A DNA stretch of 28,629 nucleotides from JACCQS01 sp050999295 (GTDB lineage: Bacteria; Actinomycetota; Actinomycetes; Mycobacteriales; Geodermatophilaceae), in contig JBPCPI010000095.1 in NCBI GenBank assembly GCA_050999295.1, positions 1-28,629 of the forward strand, in the 5' to 3' direction. The position numbers were made by a program, and so were the translations under genes. The notes under the pieces are model-generated. The model did not search any database and was not told where the DNA came from. It worked only from the letters and a program-made list of their open reading frames with translations. Below, one piece after another: positions 15,281 through 23,756 of the stretch (the stretch's first letter is position 1; every line of letters starts with the position of its first letter).

Positions 15281-16245
15281 ACGCCTACCTGGCATCGATC
15301 CTCACCCTCGCCGGGATATGGGCAATACTCGCGCTCTCACTCAACCTCGTGGTTGGCTACGCTGGCCAAGTCAGCCTCGCCCAGGGGGCACTATTCGGAA
15401 TCGGTGCCTACACCGCAGGTATCGCCAGCACCCGCTACGGCGTGGGATTCCCCATTGACCTTCTGATCTCGGTCATGGTTACAGCCCTCGCGGGCGCGCT
15501 GCTAGCGATCCCAGCCATCCGAGTACGGCATGACTTCCTCGTGCTCACCACGTTGGGAATAAACTTCGTGGTCGTCGCCCTCTTCCAGAACGTCGACTTT
15601 TTCGGCGGTTCTCAGGGCATTGTTGGTATCCCGCTGATCGCGCTGGGGGATGAACTGCTCACAGCGCAGGAGGTCTTCTACCTGATCGCCGCGCTTGTCG
15701 CGGCGACGGTCGGCTCCCAGTGGCTGCTGCTCCGCACGTGGTTCGGGCTGAGGATGATAGCAATCCGTGACGACGAACAGGCTGCTTCTGCGTCGGGCAT
15801 CTCGGTCGCCTCGACCAAGATCTGGGCTTTCGTTCTGTGTGGCGCCTACGCTGGGGTCGCAGGCGGGGTTTATGCCCACTTCATCGGCAGCTTGTTCCCC
15901 ACCTCCTTCGGATTCATCGAGTCCGTGACGATCCTGGCGATGGTGATCCTCGGCGGCGCCGGAACGATAGCCGGGCCGCTCGTCGCCGCAGTTCTGCTGC
16001 GTTCGCTGCCCGAGCAACTGCGCTTCCTCCAAGATTGGCGCCTTGTCGTCTACGGGACATTGCTGGCTGTCGCCATCCGTTACCAGCCGGCCGGACTCCT
16101 CGGCCACGGCTCGTTCCTCCGGCGTGCCCTGGCCCGACTGCGAGGCGGCCGTGGCAGGGCGACGGTCGTGTTGCCGGGTGAAGGGGACGACGGCCCGAGA
16201 GATGATGGTGACCTGCCCGACCCCTCGACGAGGGCGTCGCGTTGA
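15277..16245 (+). CDS. livM: ABC transporter permease, LivM type
   Basis: The second membrane subunit (322 residues) has the LivM features LSLNLVVGYAGQVSLAQGALFGIGAYTAG at the N-terminus, the region MIAIRDDEQAASASGISVASTKIWAFVLCGAYAGVAGG, and ESVTILAMVILGGAGTIAGPLVAAVLL near the end. It begins with a GTG inside the stop of the LivH gene and ends overlapping the LivG gene (TTGA). A hydrophilic tail of about 45 residues rich in Arg, Gly and Asp follows the last helix and is longer than usual for the family. Confidence 0.88.
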   Translation: MNAYLASILTLAGIWAILALSLNLVVGYAGQVSLAQGALFGIGAYTAGIASTRYGVGFPIDLLISVMVTALAGALLAIPAIRVRHDFLVLTTLGINFVVVALFQNVDFFGGSQGIVGIPLIALGDELLTAQEVFYLIAALVAATVGSQWLLLRTWFGLRMIAIRDDEQAASASGISVASTKIWAFVLCGAYAGVAGGVYAHFIGSLFPTSFGFIESVTILAMVILGGAGTIAGPLVAAVLLRSLPEQLRFLQDWRLVVYGTLLAVAIRYQPAGLLGHGSFLRRALARLRGGRGRATVVLPGEGDDGPRDDGDLPDPSTRASR

Positions 16246-16982
16246 CTGCCGTTCTCGAAGCGGACTCGATCACTCGCCGGTTCGGTGGGAACGTCGCAGT
16301 TGACGACGTCTCGCTGGCACTTGAGGAAGGCGAGATCCTCGGTCTCATTGGGCCGAACGGCGCAGGCAAGACGACGCTGTTCAACTGTCTGGCCGGCGCC
16401 CTGCGTCCCACCTCTGGCAAAGTTCGGCTCCGGGGTCGGGATGTGACTCGGCTGCCGGCGCACGCCCGCGCCCGGCTTGGCCTCGGCCGCACGTTCCAGA
16501 TCGTCCGGCCGTTCAGGAGCATGACGGTACGTGAGCAGGTGCAGGTGGGCGCGGGGGTCGACATCTACCGCTCCTTTGTCCGGTCCTTGTCTCGTCGGGG
16601 ACGTGTCGATCGTGTGGATGCGGTTCTCCAAGAGCTCGACCTCACCGACTACGCAGACAGGCACACTGATGCGCTTCCGCTCGGGTTGCAACGCCGACTC
16701 GAGATTGCCCGAGCGGAGGCCCTGGAACCCACGGTCCTACTCCTCGACGAACCAGGCGCCGGCCTCTCAGATGCCGAGCTCCGCGACTTATCACAGCGCG
16801 TGGCAGTGCTGCGGGAGCGTGGCCGCTCGATCGTCCTCATCGAACACTCCATGGACTTTGCGATGTCCACCTGCGATCGGATCATCGTTCTTGTCGAAGG
16901 GCGTGTGATCGCGGACGGGCGCCCGGACGAAATCCGACGGAACGAGCTTGTCGTCGCTGCTTACCTGGGAGACGAGTTGTGA
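16242..16982 (+). CDS. livG: ABC transporter ATP-binding protein, LivG type
   Basis: A cytoplasmic ATPase subunit of 246 residues. Walker A is GPNGAGKTT (about 37-45), the Q-loop lies in GLGRTFQIVRPF, Walker B is VLLLDEPGAGLS and the switch histidine is in VLIEHSMDFAM. The signature motif reads LPLGLQRRLEIARA, in which the usual LPxGxQR form of LivG proteins is preserved with Leu in place of Gln. It starts with TTG overlapping the LivM stop and ends overlapping the LivF gene (GTGA), so all subunits are translationally coupled. Confidence 0.88.
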   Translation: MTAVLEADSITRRFGGNVAVDDVSLALEEGEILGLIGPNGAGKTTLFNCLAGALRPTSGKVRLRGRDVTRLPAHARARLGLGRTFQIVRPFRSMTVREQVQVGAGVDIYRSFVRSLSRRGRVDRVDAVLQELDLTDYADRHTDALPLGLQRRLEIARAEALEPTVLLLDEPGAGLSDAELRDLSQRVAVLRERGRSIVLIEHSMDFAMSTCDRIIVLVEGRVIADGRPDEIRRNELVVAAYLGDEL

Positions 16983-17695
16983 CGATCCCGTTGCTCGTCC
17001 TTGACGACCTGGTCGTGCGGTACGGCGCGATCACAGCGGTCGACGGTGTGTCGTTCTCGGTGCAATCCGGCGAGGTGTTCGCCATTCTCGGCGCGAACGG
17101 AGCCGGGAAGTCATCCCTACTCCGGGCACTGCTGGGCTGGGAACGGCCGGCGGCGGGACGGCTCAGATTCGAGGGAGTCGATTTCACCGGCGAACAACCG
17201 TGGCGGCGGGCGGCCCGCGGGATTGCGGCTGTCCCCGAGAGCGGGCGGGTCTTCGCCGATTTGACCGTCGCGGAGAACGTTGCGCTCGGCGCATACATCG
17301 AGGGGCGCCGCCCCGGCGACGCGCGTCTACGCGATGCCTGCCGTTTCTTTCCCGAACTCGTCGACCGGTTCGGTGATCGGGCCGGGAGCCTATCGGGCGG
17401 CCAACAGCAGATGGTGGCCATCGCGAGGGCGATGATCAGTACCCCGCGGCTTCTGCTTGTCGACGAGGTGACTTCCGGGCTGGCCCCGAGATTGGTGGCA
17501 CAGGTGTTCGAGGCGCTAGGTCGGCTGCGAAAGACGGGCGTGACACTGCTGATAGCGGAGCAGAACGCGCGGCGCGCGCTCGACATCGCAGACCGCGCTT
17601 TGATCCTGCAACGTGGCCGCATCGTCATGGAAGGGGATGCCGCTGACCTGCGCACCGATCCAGGTCTGCTCGACGCCTACCTGGGCGCTTCGTGA
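16979..17695 (+). CDS. livF: ABC transporter ATP-binding protein, LivF type
   Basis: The second ATPase subunit (238 residues) has Walker A GANGAGKSS (about 38-46), the LivF-typical GIAAVPESGRVFADLTVAENV, signature LSGGQQQMVAIARA and Walker B LLLVDEV. The segment after Walker B reads DEVTSGLAP where LivF proteins usually have DEPSLGLAP. It is the last gene of the importer operon and the last intact island gene; the broken ATPase gene converges on it 45 bp downstream. Confidence 0.88.
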   Translation: MTIPLLVLDDLVVRYGAITAVDGVSFSVQSGEVFAILGANGAGKSSLLRALLGWERPAAGRLRFEGVDFTGEQPWRRAARGIAAVPESGRVFADLTVAENVALGAYIEGRRPGDARLRDACRFFPELVDRFGDRAGSLSGGQQQMVAIARAMISTPRLLLVDEVTSGLAPRLVAQVFEALGRLRKTGVTLLIAEQNARRALDIADRALILQRGRIVMEGDAADLRTDPGLLDAYLGAS

Positions 17696-17740
17696 CTATG
17701 AATCCTGTTCGCTCGGGTTCTGCCGACCGTAGCGGGCTGC

Positions 17741-19177
17741 TCAGACACGGGCGCAGGGATCGACGACGGGCTCACGAGGTGAAGATACGACGCAGACTTG
17801 CGAGAGGCTGAGGACGCGCCATCGGGCGGCTCCTCTGACCTCTGGCATTAAGCTTAGCTGTGGTACCCGGGGTGCCCCGGTTTCGTCGTGCAAGCTCGCC
17901 AGGTCGTCGATGGCACAGGCGAACAGCAGGACTCGTAGCCCCTGAACGGCGAGCCCAGCGGCAGCATCGGTCAACTCAGTTCCGTTCAGGGTCGCTGCCG
18001 ACTGCAGGTATGGCGCAAGAGCGTCCACCGCGCCGAGGATGTAGACGCCTCGGCGGTCGGGGCCATCGAAGGCCAGTGCGCTCCACCGGCGGGCGGAGGA
18101 GAAGGGCACTTCCTCGCCGACTGGCAGTGCCGTGCCGCCGAGCCTGGCCACGAGCGCGGCGGTTGTGGCATTCGGTTGGCCGGCGCTCGTGGCGAAGGAC
18201 CCGAGCAGGGACCTCGAAGCGTCCTCCTCGCAGCCGTCGATGGCCAGGACGTGGTCCAGATGCAGGGCTCCGCTGGTCAGGGTGCCGGTCTTGTCCAGGC
18301 AGATCACATCGACGTGGCTCAGCGACTCCACGGCATTGATCTGCTGGACGATCGCCCCTCGGCGCGCGATCGTGGCCGCCCCCACGGCATAGGACAAGGT
18401 GATCAGGAAGAACAACCCGTACGGAACCAGCCCGGACAGCACGGCCGAGATCTGAACCACCCGGACCAGCGGTAGCCCCTCGAGCGCTGCCTGCAGCAGG
18501 ATCACCGCGCTGATCGAGGCGACGATCAGCATCACGATCCGCACAACCAGGTCGACCTGCTGCTGCAGCGGGGTACGGCTGCTGGTCCACTCCCGAGCGG
18601 CCGCGGTCACCGACTGCGCGTAGCTGTCGGCGCCGACCGATTCAGCACGTTGCAGACCCTCCCCGGAAAGGCAGAAACTGCCCGACAACAGCCTGTCCCC
18701 GCCACCTTTGAGGACCGATTCGGACTCCCCGGTCAGCAGCGACTCATCGACCTCCAGCCGCCCGGAGACCACCGGCCCGTCCACGACCACTTGATCCCCG
18801 GACACCAACCGCACCAGGTCACCTCGGACCAGATCCTCGGCCGGCACCTCGCGTTCCACCCCGTCGCGCAACACTCGGGACCGGGCGCTGTTGAGCAGCC
18901 GCAGACTGTCCAACTTGCGTTTGGCCCGCAGCTCCTGGATCGAGCTGATCAATGCGTTGACCAACCCGAGCCCCACACTCAGGATCGCGTCGTTCACCCG
19001 GCCCAGAGCAAGCAGACCCACCCCGATGGCAAACAGGAGATTGTTGAAGAAATTGAACAGGTTCGTACGGACGATCAGCAGATAGCTGCGCGAGGACGCG
19101 TCGCCGACCGAGTTGCCCTCGCCACGACTGCGCGCAGCTACAACTTGCTGCTCGGTCAGGCCCGCCTCGGGTGTCAA
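17741..19177 (-). pseudogene. Truncated P-type ATPase, N-terminal part
   Basis: The 478-codon frame begins at a TTG that overlaps the MMPL stop (TTGA) and encodes the first part of a cation-transporting P-type ATPase. Two N-terminal helices (about 35-75) are followed by the actuator motif TGES (149-152), the second helix pair with SGLVPYGL (about 248-255), the phosphorylation motif DKTGTLT with Asp295, and the nucleotide-domain segment EEVPFSSARRWSALAF (355-370). Family likeness ends at about residue 440; the last 36 residues are unrelated and use codons such as TTA and CTA that are rare in this DNA. The P-domain end (GDGxND), hinge and C-terminal helices are missing, so ion pumping is impossible. 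Intact relatives are roughly 750-850 residues. The likely lost end is at 1-120 of this window. Confidence 0.85.
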
Positions 19178-21372
19178 GCCGTGCCGACAGGCACGGGGTG
19201 CGGCTGCGACTCGGATTCCGACATACCGATGCGTTCATAGATGCGGCGTAACGGCTTCGGCGCCCACCAGTTCGCGTCGCCGCCGAGACGCAGGAACGAC
19301 GGCACCAGCAAGCCGCGCACCAAGGTCGCGTCAAGGAGTATCGCCAATGTCATTGCCAAACCGAACAGCTTGATCGTGTTGACCTGGGAGGTGAGTGCGA
19401 AGGCGATGAAAGTGATGGACAGCACGCCCGCGGCCGCGGTCATGATCCGGCCGGTGCGCTGCAAGCCATTGGCCACGGCTGCTGTGTTGTCGCCACCGTT
19501 CGTGTCGTACTCCTCCTTGATCCGCGAGATGAGGAACACCTCGTAGTCCATCGACAGCCCGAACGCGATGCAGAACACCAGCATCGGAATGGCGGTGTCG
19601 ATGGTGCCGGTGGACGTGAAGTTCAACAGCCCAGACAGATTGCCGTCCTGGAAGATCCACACCATCGCACCGAACACCGCACCCAAACTCAGCACATTCA
19701 AGACAAGTGCCTGCAAGGGGATGAGAATGCTGCCGGTCATCAGGAACAGAAGAACGAAGGTCGCGGCGGCGATGATCAACAACGCGAGGGGGACCAGAGA
19801 GAAGATGCTGTCCTTGGAGTCCGCGAGATCGGCGGACTGTCCGGCTACCAGAAACTCCGTTCCGGCGTCGAGCTCGCGGATGTCGCGGACCAGCTGCTCG
19901 GCCTCCGGTGAGATGGGCTCGAGATCGGAGCGAACCTCCAGGTAGGTCCCGGTGCCATTGGCGAACCGGGCGGCCGAAGGGTCCGCCTCACTGACCTGAT
20001 CCCCGTCGGCATAGGAGCCGGTGACGGTGTCCACGGCGGCGACCGCCTCCAGCGCTGAGATCTCCTGGGCAAGCGCCGCCGCGTCTTCCGGCCCACCGTC
20101 GGGCAGCACGACCGACAGTGCGCTGGCGCCACCACCCCCGAACTCGCTACGCAACGTGTCGCCCACGACCCGGACTGCCTGATCGCGGGGCAGGTACCGG
20201 TCATCGGGCAGCCCGAACGACACGCCGAGCAGGGGGGTTGCAAGTAGCACGAGCAACAGGACGACAGGGGTGCCCACCAGAACCGGGCGGCGCATCACCG
20301 TGGTCGCAATCCGATGCCACATCCCGGTGCCCGGCTGAACCGGGCGCCGACCTTTACCGACAGCCAACTTGTCGACCCGCGCGCCGAGCACAGACAGCAG
20401 GGCAGGCAACGCGACCAGGGCGCCAAGCATGGCGATCAACACGACCGCGATCCCGCCGTAGGCAAAGGAGCGTAGGAAGTACAGAGGAAAGATCAACAAC
20501 GCGGAGAGCGCCACCGCGACGATGAGCGCACTGAATGCCACCGTACGTCCGGCGGTGTGCACCGTACGCGCGACGGCTTCCTCCGTGCTCCGGCCGGCCG
20601 CGAGCTCCTCTCGGAACCGGGACACGATGAGCAAGCTGTAGTCGATCGCCAGGCCGAGCCCGAGTGCCGTGGTCAGGTTGATCGCGAAGATGGAGACGTC
20701 GGTGGCCTGGCTCACCACGTACAGCGACAAAAAGGTGCCCAGTACGGCGATCACGCCCACGCCGATCGGGAGCAGTCCGCTGATGACGCTGCCGAAGACC
20801 AGGGTCAGCAGGATCAGGGTCAGCGGGACCGCGATTGCCTCTGCGATGGCCAGGTCCTCGCCGATGATCCCGCCGAGGGATACCCCGAGGGCGGCTGGCC
20901 CGCCGGTCTCGATCTCGAGGCCGTCCCGAGAGGTGTAGTCGGCGATGATCCGCTCGGCGACCACCTCGACCTCCTCCTCGCTTCCGGTGAGTCGGACGAG
21001 CACCAGTGCCTTGTCCCCGTTGTCGCTGCGTAGCGTGGGATTGCCGGTGCTCCAGTACGACAGGGCCTGCACCACTCCCGACTCGGCGGCCAGCTCGTCG
21101 GTCAGGGCTTGTCCCGCGGTCTCGGCACCTGAGGAGTCAACGCCGTCCTCGGAGGTGACCAGCAGGACCAGGTCGGGGGTGCCGGCGTCGTACTCCTCGG
21201 CCAGCAGTACCCGGGCACGCACTGACTCCGCGTCCGGGTCGTCGAACCCACCGCCCTTGAGCTGGCTGAAGACAGCCACCCCGGAGATCCCGGCGATCGC
21301 GATGAACGCCACCGTTCCGGCCAACAGTGCCCAGCGCCGGCGATAGACGAAGTGACCCAGCCACGCGAACAT
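19174..21372 (-). CDS. MMPL/RND-family membrane transporter
   Basis: A 732-residue transporter of the MMPL branch of the RND superfamily, which exports lipids, drugs or siderophore-like molecules by proton antiport. There are two similar halves: helix 1 at about 13-35, a large extracytoplasmic loop, then five helices containing LGLAIDYSLLIVSRFREEL; and a second loop followed by a second helix bundle containing FGLSMDYEVFLISRIKEEY. These Asp-Tyr pairs are the family's proton-relay positions. The ATG follows a clear GAGGAG. Its stop overlaps the start of the broken ATPase gene, so the two once formed an operon. A promoter with a palindromic operator is at 21,845-21,873. The cargo cannot be read from the sequence. 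Confidence 0.9.
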   Translation of the reverse strand: MFAWLGHFVYRRRWALLAGTVAFIAIAGISGVAVFSQLKGGGFDDPDAESVRARVLLAEEYDAGTPDLVLLVTSEDGVDSSGAETAGQALTDELAAESGVVQALSYWSTGNPTLRSDNGDKALVLVRLTGSEEEVEVVAERIIADYTSRDGLEIETGGPAALGVSLGGIIGEDLAIAEAIAVPLTLILLTLVFGSVISGLLPIGVGVIAVLGTFLSLYVVSQATDVSIFAINLTTALGLGLAIDYSLLIVSRFREELAAGRSTEEAVARTVHTAGRTVAFSALIVAVALSALLIFPLYFLRSFAYGGIAVVLIAMLGALVALPALLSVLGARVDKLAVGKGRRPVQPGTGMWHRIATTVMRRPVLVGTPVVLLLVLLATPLLGVSFGLPDDRYLPRDQAVRVVGDTLRSEFGGGGASALSVVLPDGGPEDAAALAQEISALEAVAAVDTVTGSYADGDQVSEADPSAARFANGTGTYLEVRSDLEPISPEAEQLVRDIRELDAGTEFLVAGQSADLADSKDSIFSLVPLALLIIAAATFVLLFLMTGSILIPLQALVLNVLSLGAVFGAMVWIFQDGNLSGLLNFTSTGTIDTAIPMLVFCIAFGLSMDYEVFLISRIKEEYDTNGGDNTAAVANGLQRTGRIMTAAAGVLSITFIAFALTSQVNTIKLFGLAMTLAILLDATLVRGLLVPSFLRLGGDANWWAPKPLRRIYERIGMSESESQPHPVPVGTA

Positions 21373-21416
21373 TTCTTCTCCTCAGGTTGATCAGGTGGTG
21401 GATGAGTGCGAGAGCG

Positions 21417-21770
21417 TCATCTGTGGGTGGGTGCGCTGCGCAGAATGCCCAGCCCCGCCGCTATGAGCACAACCGCGATGACGTGGGTGATCGGGTGCGT
21501 CCAGTCCTCTGGGGTAGACGAGAAGACTCACGATGCTGACGAGGTGCGGGAGGATGGAGACGACCGGCGGGGCTGGCGAGTATCAGGACGAGCTTCCCGG
21601 CAGAGCGGTTTCCCCGATCGCGGGAACTCGCGGGGTAGGCACCCAGGAAGTTCATGAGCACTCCGAAGAACAGCCCGACAGGAAGGCAACAACCGCGGCC
21701 AGGTAGAAACACGCGGAGGCGAGGCGTTCCTTCGACGTTGCCGCTGCCGCTGCGCTCGTAGGTCAGGCAT
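21417..21770 (-). pseudogene. Decayed small membrane-protein gene
   Basis: Coding-like pieces follow one another on the minus strand but in different frames: KERLASACFYLAAVVAFLSG, then GLFFGVLMNFLGAYPASS with GKLVLILASPA, then VVSILPHLVSIVSLLVY, then PEDWTHPITHVIAVVLIAAG ending LGILRSAPTHR and a stop at 21,417. Joining them needs three single-base shifts and would give a hydrophobic protein of about 110 residues with three or four helices. I do not recognise the family. It lies just upstream of the MMPL gene on the same strand, behind the promoter at 21,845-21,873, so it was probably the first gene of that operon. Confidence 0.45.
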
Positions 21771-21844
21771 GACGCTCACGTGGGTAGCCGATCTGTCGAG
21801 ATGCTTTCGGCGCCCGTTCGGATCGCCAGGCGGCTCACCGCAGC

Positions 21845-21873
21845 AACATACTAGTTCAGTACACACTAGTCCA
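21845..21873 (-). promoter_or_regulatory. Promoter with overlapping palindromic operator for the MMPL operon
   Basis: On the minus strand TGGACT (21,868-21,873) and TATGTT (21,845-21,850) are 17 bp apart. Two copies of ACTAGT (21,850-21,855 and 21,865-21,870), each self-complementary, flank 9 bp and cover the spacer and part of both boxes. Such an arrangement suits a dimeric repressor, for example of the TetR family often found beside MMPL genes, but no regulator gene is in the window. Confidence 0.5.
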
Positions 21874-21973
21874 GAGTGACCTACCGGGACCCTGTGGCGC
21901 TCTTCGGTGGCCGACCGGCATGATCGAGGCAGACGTCGAGCGGGCTGTGGACTCGACCTGGAGAGGAGCTTCG

Positions 21974-22270
21974 GTGGCCAGGAAGAACAAGGGATCGTTG
22001 TTCTGGAAGCTGCTCGGGTACGCCTTCGCGATTCCCACCGGCTTCGCGGTGCGCAGGCTGATCGACCGGACCTGGATGAGCGTCCGCGGGGTCGCCCCGC
22101 CGAAGAACCCAGCCGCCCCCGGCACCAAGTGGAGCGAAGCCCTGGCCTGGGCCGCGGCCTCGGGTATTGCGATCGCATTCGGCCGTCTGGTCGCTGCCCG
22201 CGGCGCTGCTGGGGCGTACCAGAAGTTGACCGGGAAACTGCCCCCTGGGCTCGAGTCCGGAGGACCCTGA
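21974..22270 (+). CDS. DUF4235 membrane protein
   Basis: A small protein of 98 residues. The pattern LFWKLLGYAFAIPTGFAVRRLIDRTW, WSEALAWAAASGIAIAFGRLVAARGAAGAYQKLTG matches DUF4235, an actinobacterial family with two membrane helices and no known function. The GTG at 21,974 is chosen because AGGAG lies 5 nt before it and the protein then begins ARKNKGS just ahead of the first helix; an upstream ATG at 21,920 lacks such a site. It converges on ppx with 23 bp between the stops. Confidence 0.85.
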   Translation: MARKNKGSLFWKLLGYAFAIPTGFAVRRLIDRTWMSVRGVAPPKNPAAPGTKWSEALAWAAASGIAIAFGRLVAARGAAGAYQKLTGKLPPGLESGGP

Positions 22271-22293
22271 CCGCCCCGGTTACGACGCCCGGT

Positions 22294-23238
22294 TCAGCTC
22301 CGCTCGGCCAGCGATGCGGCAATACCGTCCAGGATGTCGTGTTCGCTGACCAGCACGCTGTCGATCGCCCAGGCATCCATCACCACCCGCAGGATCAGCG
22401 CTCCGGCCCCGATCACATCCACTCGGCCGGGATGCATCGAGGGGATCTCGGCGCGCCGTGACCGGGTCATCGTGAGCAGGCCCGCCGTCGTGGAACGGAC
22501 ATCGCCGACCGGGATCTGGCTGTGATGGATGGCCTGCGGATCGTAGGCCAAAAGGCCCAGCGCGACGGCGGCCACAGTGGTCACCGATCCGGCCAGTCCG
22601 ATCAGCGTGATCGGCGCTCGGATCGGCACCGACTCGGCCACTGCGGCAAGACCCACCCGGATGTCGGCCTCGGCGGCTCCGATCTCGTCCGGCGTGGGCG
22701 GATCGGAGGAGAGGTGACGTTCGGTCAGCCGTACGCAGCCGATGTCCACCGACAGCGAGTCGGTCACCGTCTGCTGACCGAGCACGAACTCGGTGGACCC
22801 GCCGCCGATGTCGAGGACCAGGTACGGCGGGGGCGGTGGTTGCGTGAGGATTGCCAGATCCGCAGTGGCGCCGAGAAAGGACAGTGCCGCCTCCTCAGTG
22901 CCGGTGATGACCTCGGCGGGCTGCCCGAGCAGGTCGGTCACCATCGCCTCGAAGACGGCACGGTTGCGGGCATCGCGGGTGGCACTGGTCGCGACCATCC
23001 GCACCCGTTCAGCCCCGAGATCGGCGATGTCGGTGGCATAGGAGGCTAGGGCGAGCCGGGTTCGTTCGATCGCTTCCGGCGCGAGCTCGCCCGTCCTGTC
23101 TACGCCAGCACCCAATCGTACGATCTCCATGCGGCGCAACACTTCTCGTGGTGGCAGACCGGTGCCGGGGTCGGCCAGGTCGGTGACCAGGAGCCGGATC
23201 GAATTGGTCCCGCAATCGATGGCGGCGACGCGTGTCAT
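22294..23238 (-). CDS. ppx: Ppx/GppA exopolyphosphatase family protein
   Basis: A 314-residue phosphatase of the ASKHA fold that releases phosphate from polyphosphate and/or hydrolyses pppGpp. Motifs: AAIDCGTNSIRLLV (phosphate 1 loop) at the N-terminus, ATSATRDARN, LDIGGGSTEFVLG (phosphate 2 loop) and the late GAGALILRVVMDAW. The short single-unit form is the usual actinobacterial type. The ATG at 23,238 overlaps the stop of the DUF501 frame as ATGA; the longer frame to 23,364 is antisense-like and not conserved. It closes the eno-ftsB-DUF501-ppx set common in actinobacteria. Confidence 0.92.
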   Translation of the reverse strand: MTRVAAIDCGTNSIRLLVTDLADPGTGLPPREVLRRMEIVRLGAGVDRTGELAPEAIERTRLALASYATDIADLGAERVRMVATSATRDARNRAVFEAMVTDLLGQPAEVITGTEEAALSFLGATADLAILTQPPPPPYLVLDIGGGSTEFVLGQQTVTDSLSVDIGCVRLTERHLSSDPPTPDEIGAAEADIRVGLAAVAESVPIRAPITLIGLAGSVTTVAAVALGLLAYDPQAIHHSQIPVGDVRSTTAGLLTMTRSRRAEIPSMHPGRVDVIGAGALILRVVMDAWAIDSVLVSEHDILDGIAASLAERS

Positions 23239-23756
23239 GAGGTGTGTACGGCCACGCATGGCCCGCCATCCCACCATGGCGGGATGGCATCCAGTGCCTC
23301 GTCTCCGAAGGGATTGACCCCGCGCCCGACGGCCAGCGAGTGCGCGACCAGAGCGTGCAGGCATTTGACCCGATCCGGCATGCCGCCAGCGGAAGCGTCG
23401 GTGTCCAGTTCACCCAGGGCGTCGCGCTCCCGCAGGTAGGACAGGTGCGCCGCCTAGTAGGCCGTGCGCAGGTTCGCGTTCACGGCTAGCCGGTCGGTCA
23501 TCTCGCGCATCACACCGGCTGCCTCCAGTCGGCTCACCGCCGCAGCGGCACGCGGACAGGTGAGGTAGTACAGCGTCGGAAATGGCGTTCCGTCGGCCAA
23601 CCGGGATTGGGTCTGTACGACGTCGGGCAGGCCACACTGACATCGGTGCGCCACCGCCCGCATCGCCCGGGGGGACCGCTTCAGTTGGGCGGCCACGATC
23701 GCGCGGTCAGCGTCCTGCGCCGGTTCCAGTTGTCCTCGCGCCGGCGGCCGGGTCAT
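23235..23756 (-). pseudogene. DUF501 gene interrupted by an in-frame amber codon
   Basis: The frame from the ATG at 23,756 encodes 100 residues of a DUF501 protein (RAVAHRCQCGLPDVVQT, then PFPTLYYLTCPRAA, then NANLRTAY) and meets TAG at 23,454-23,456. Reading on in the same frame gives the rest of the family: AAHLSYLRERDALGEL, SAGGMPDRVKCLHALVAHSL, GVNPFGDEALDAIPPWWDGGPC and a TGA at 23,235 that overlaps the ppx ATG. Both ends keep ATGA overlaps with ftsB and ppx, so the full 174-codon gene is the original unit. A single change (for example CAG to TAG) explains the break. A sequencing error, a recent nonsense mutation or readthrough are all possible. The function of the family is unknown. Confidence 0.85.

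Larger units (their letters stand above)
125..17850. mobile_element. Putative genomic island inserted in a P-type ATPase gene
   Basis: The block is bounded by two same-strand fragments of a P-type ATPase gene: the C-terminal end at 1-120 and the N-terminal 440 or so residues ending near 17,850. Between them lie a phosphoribosyl-enzyme cluster, a flavoenzyme, hutU, an RpiR regulator and an ABC importer, none related to the ATPase. About 200-250 ATPase codons (hinge, the rest of the cytoplasmic domains and several membrane helices) are missing, so the event was an insertion with deletion. By eye the island genes are less GC-rich than the flanking transporter genes. No integrase, tRNA target or flanking direct repeat was found, so the mechanism is open. 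Edges are approximate. Confidence 0.5.
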
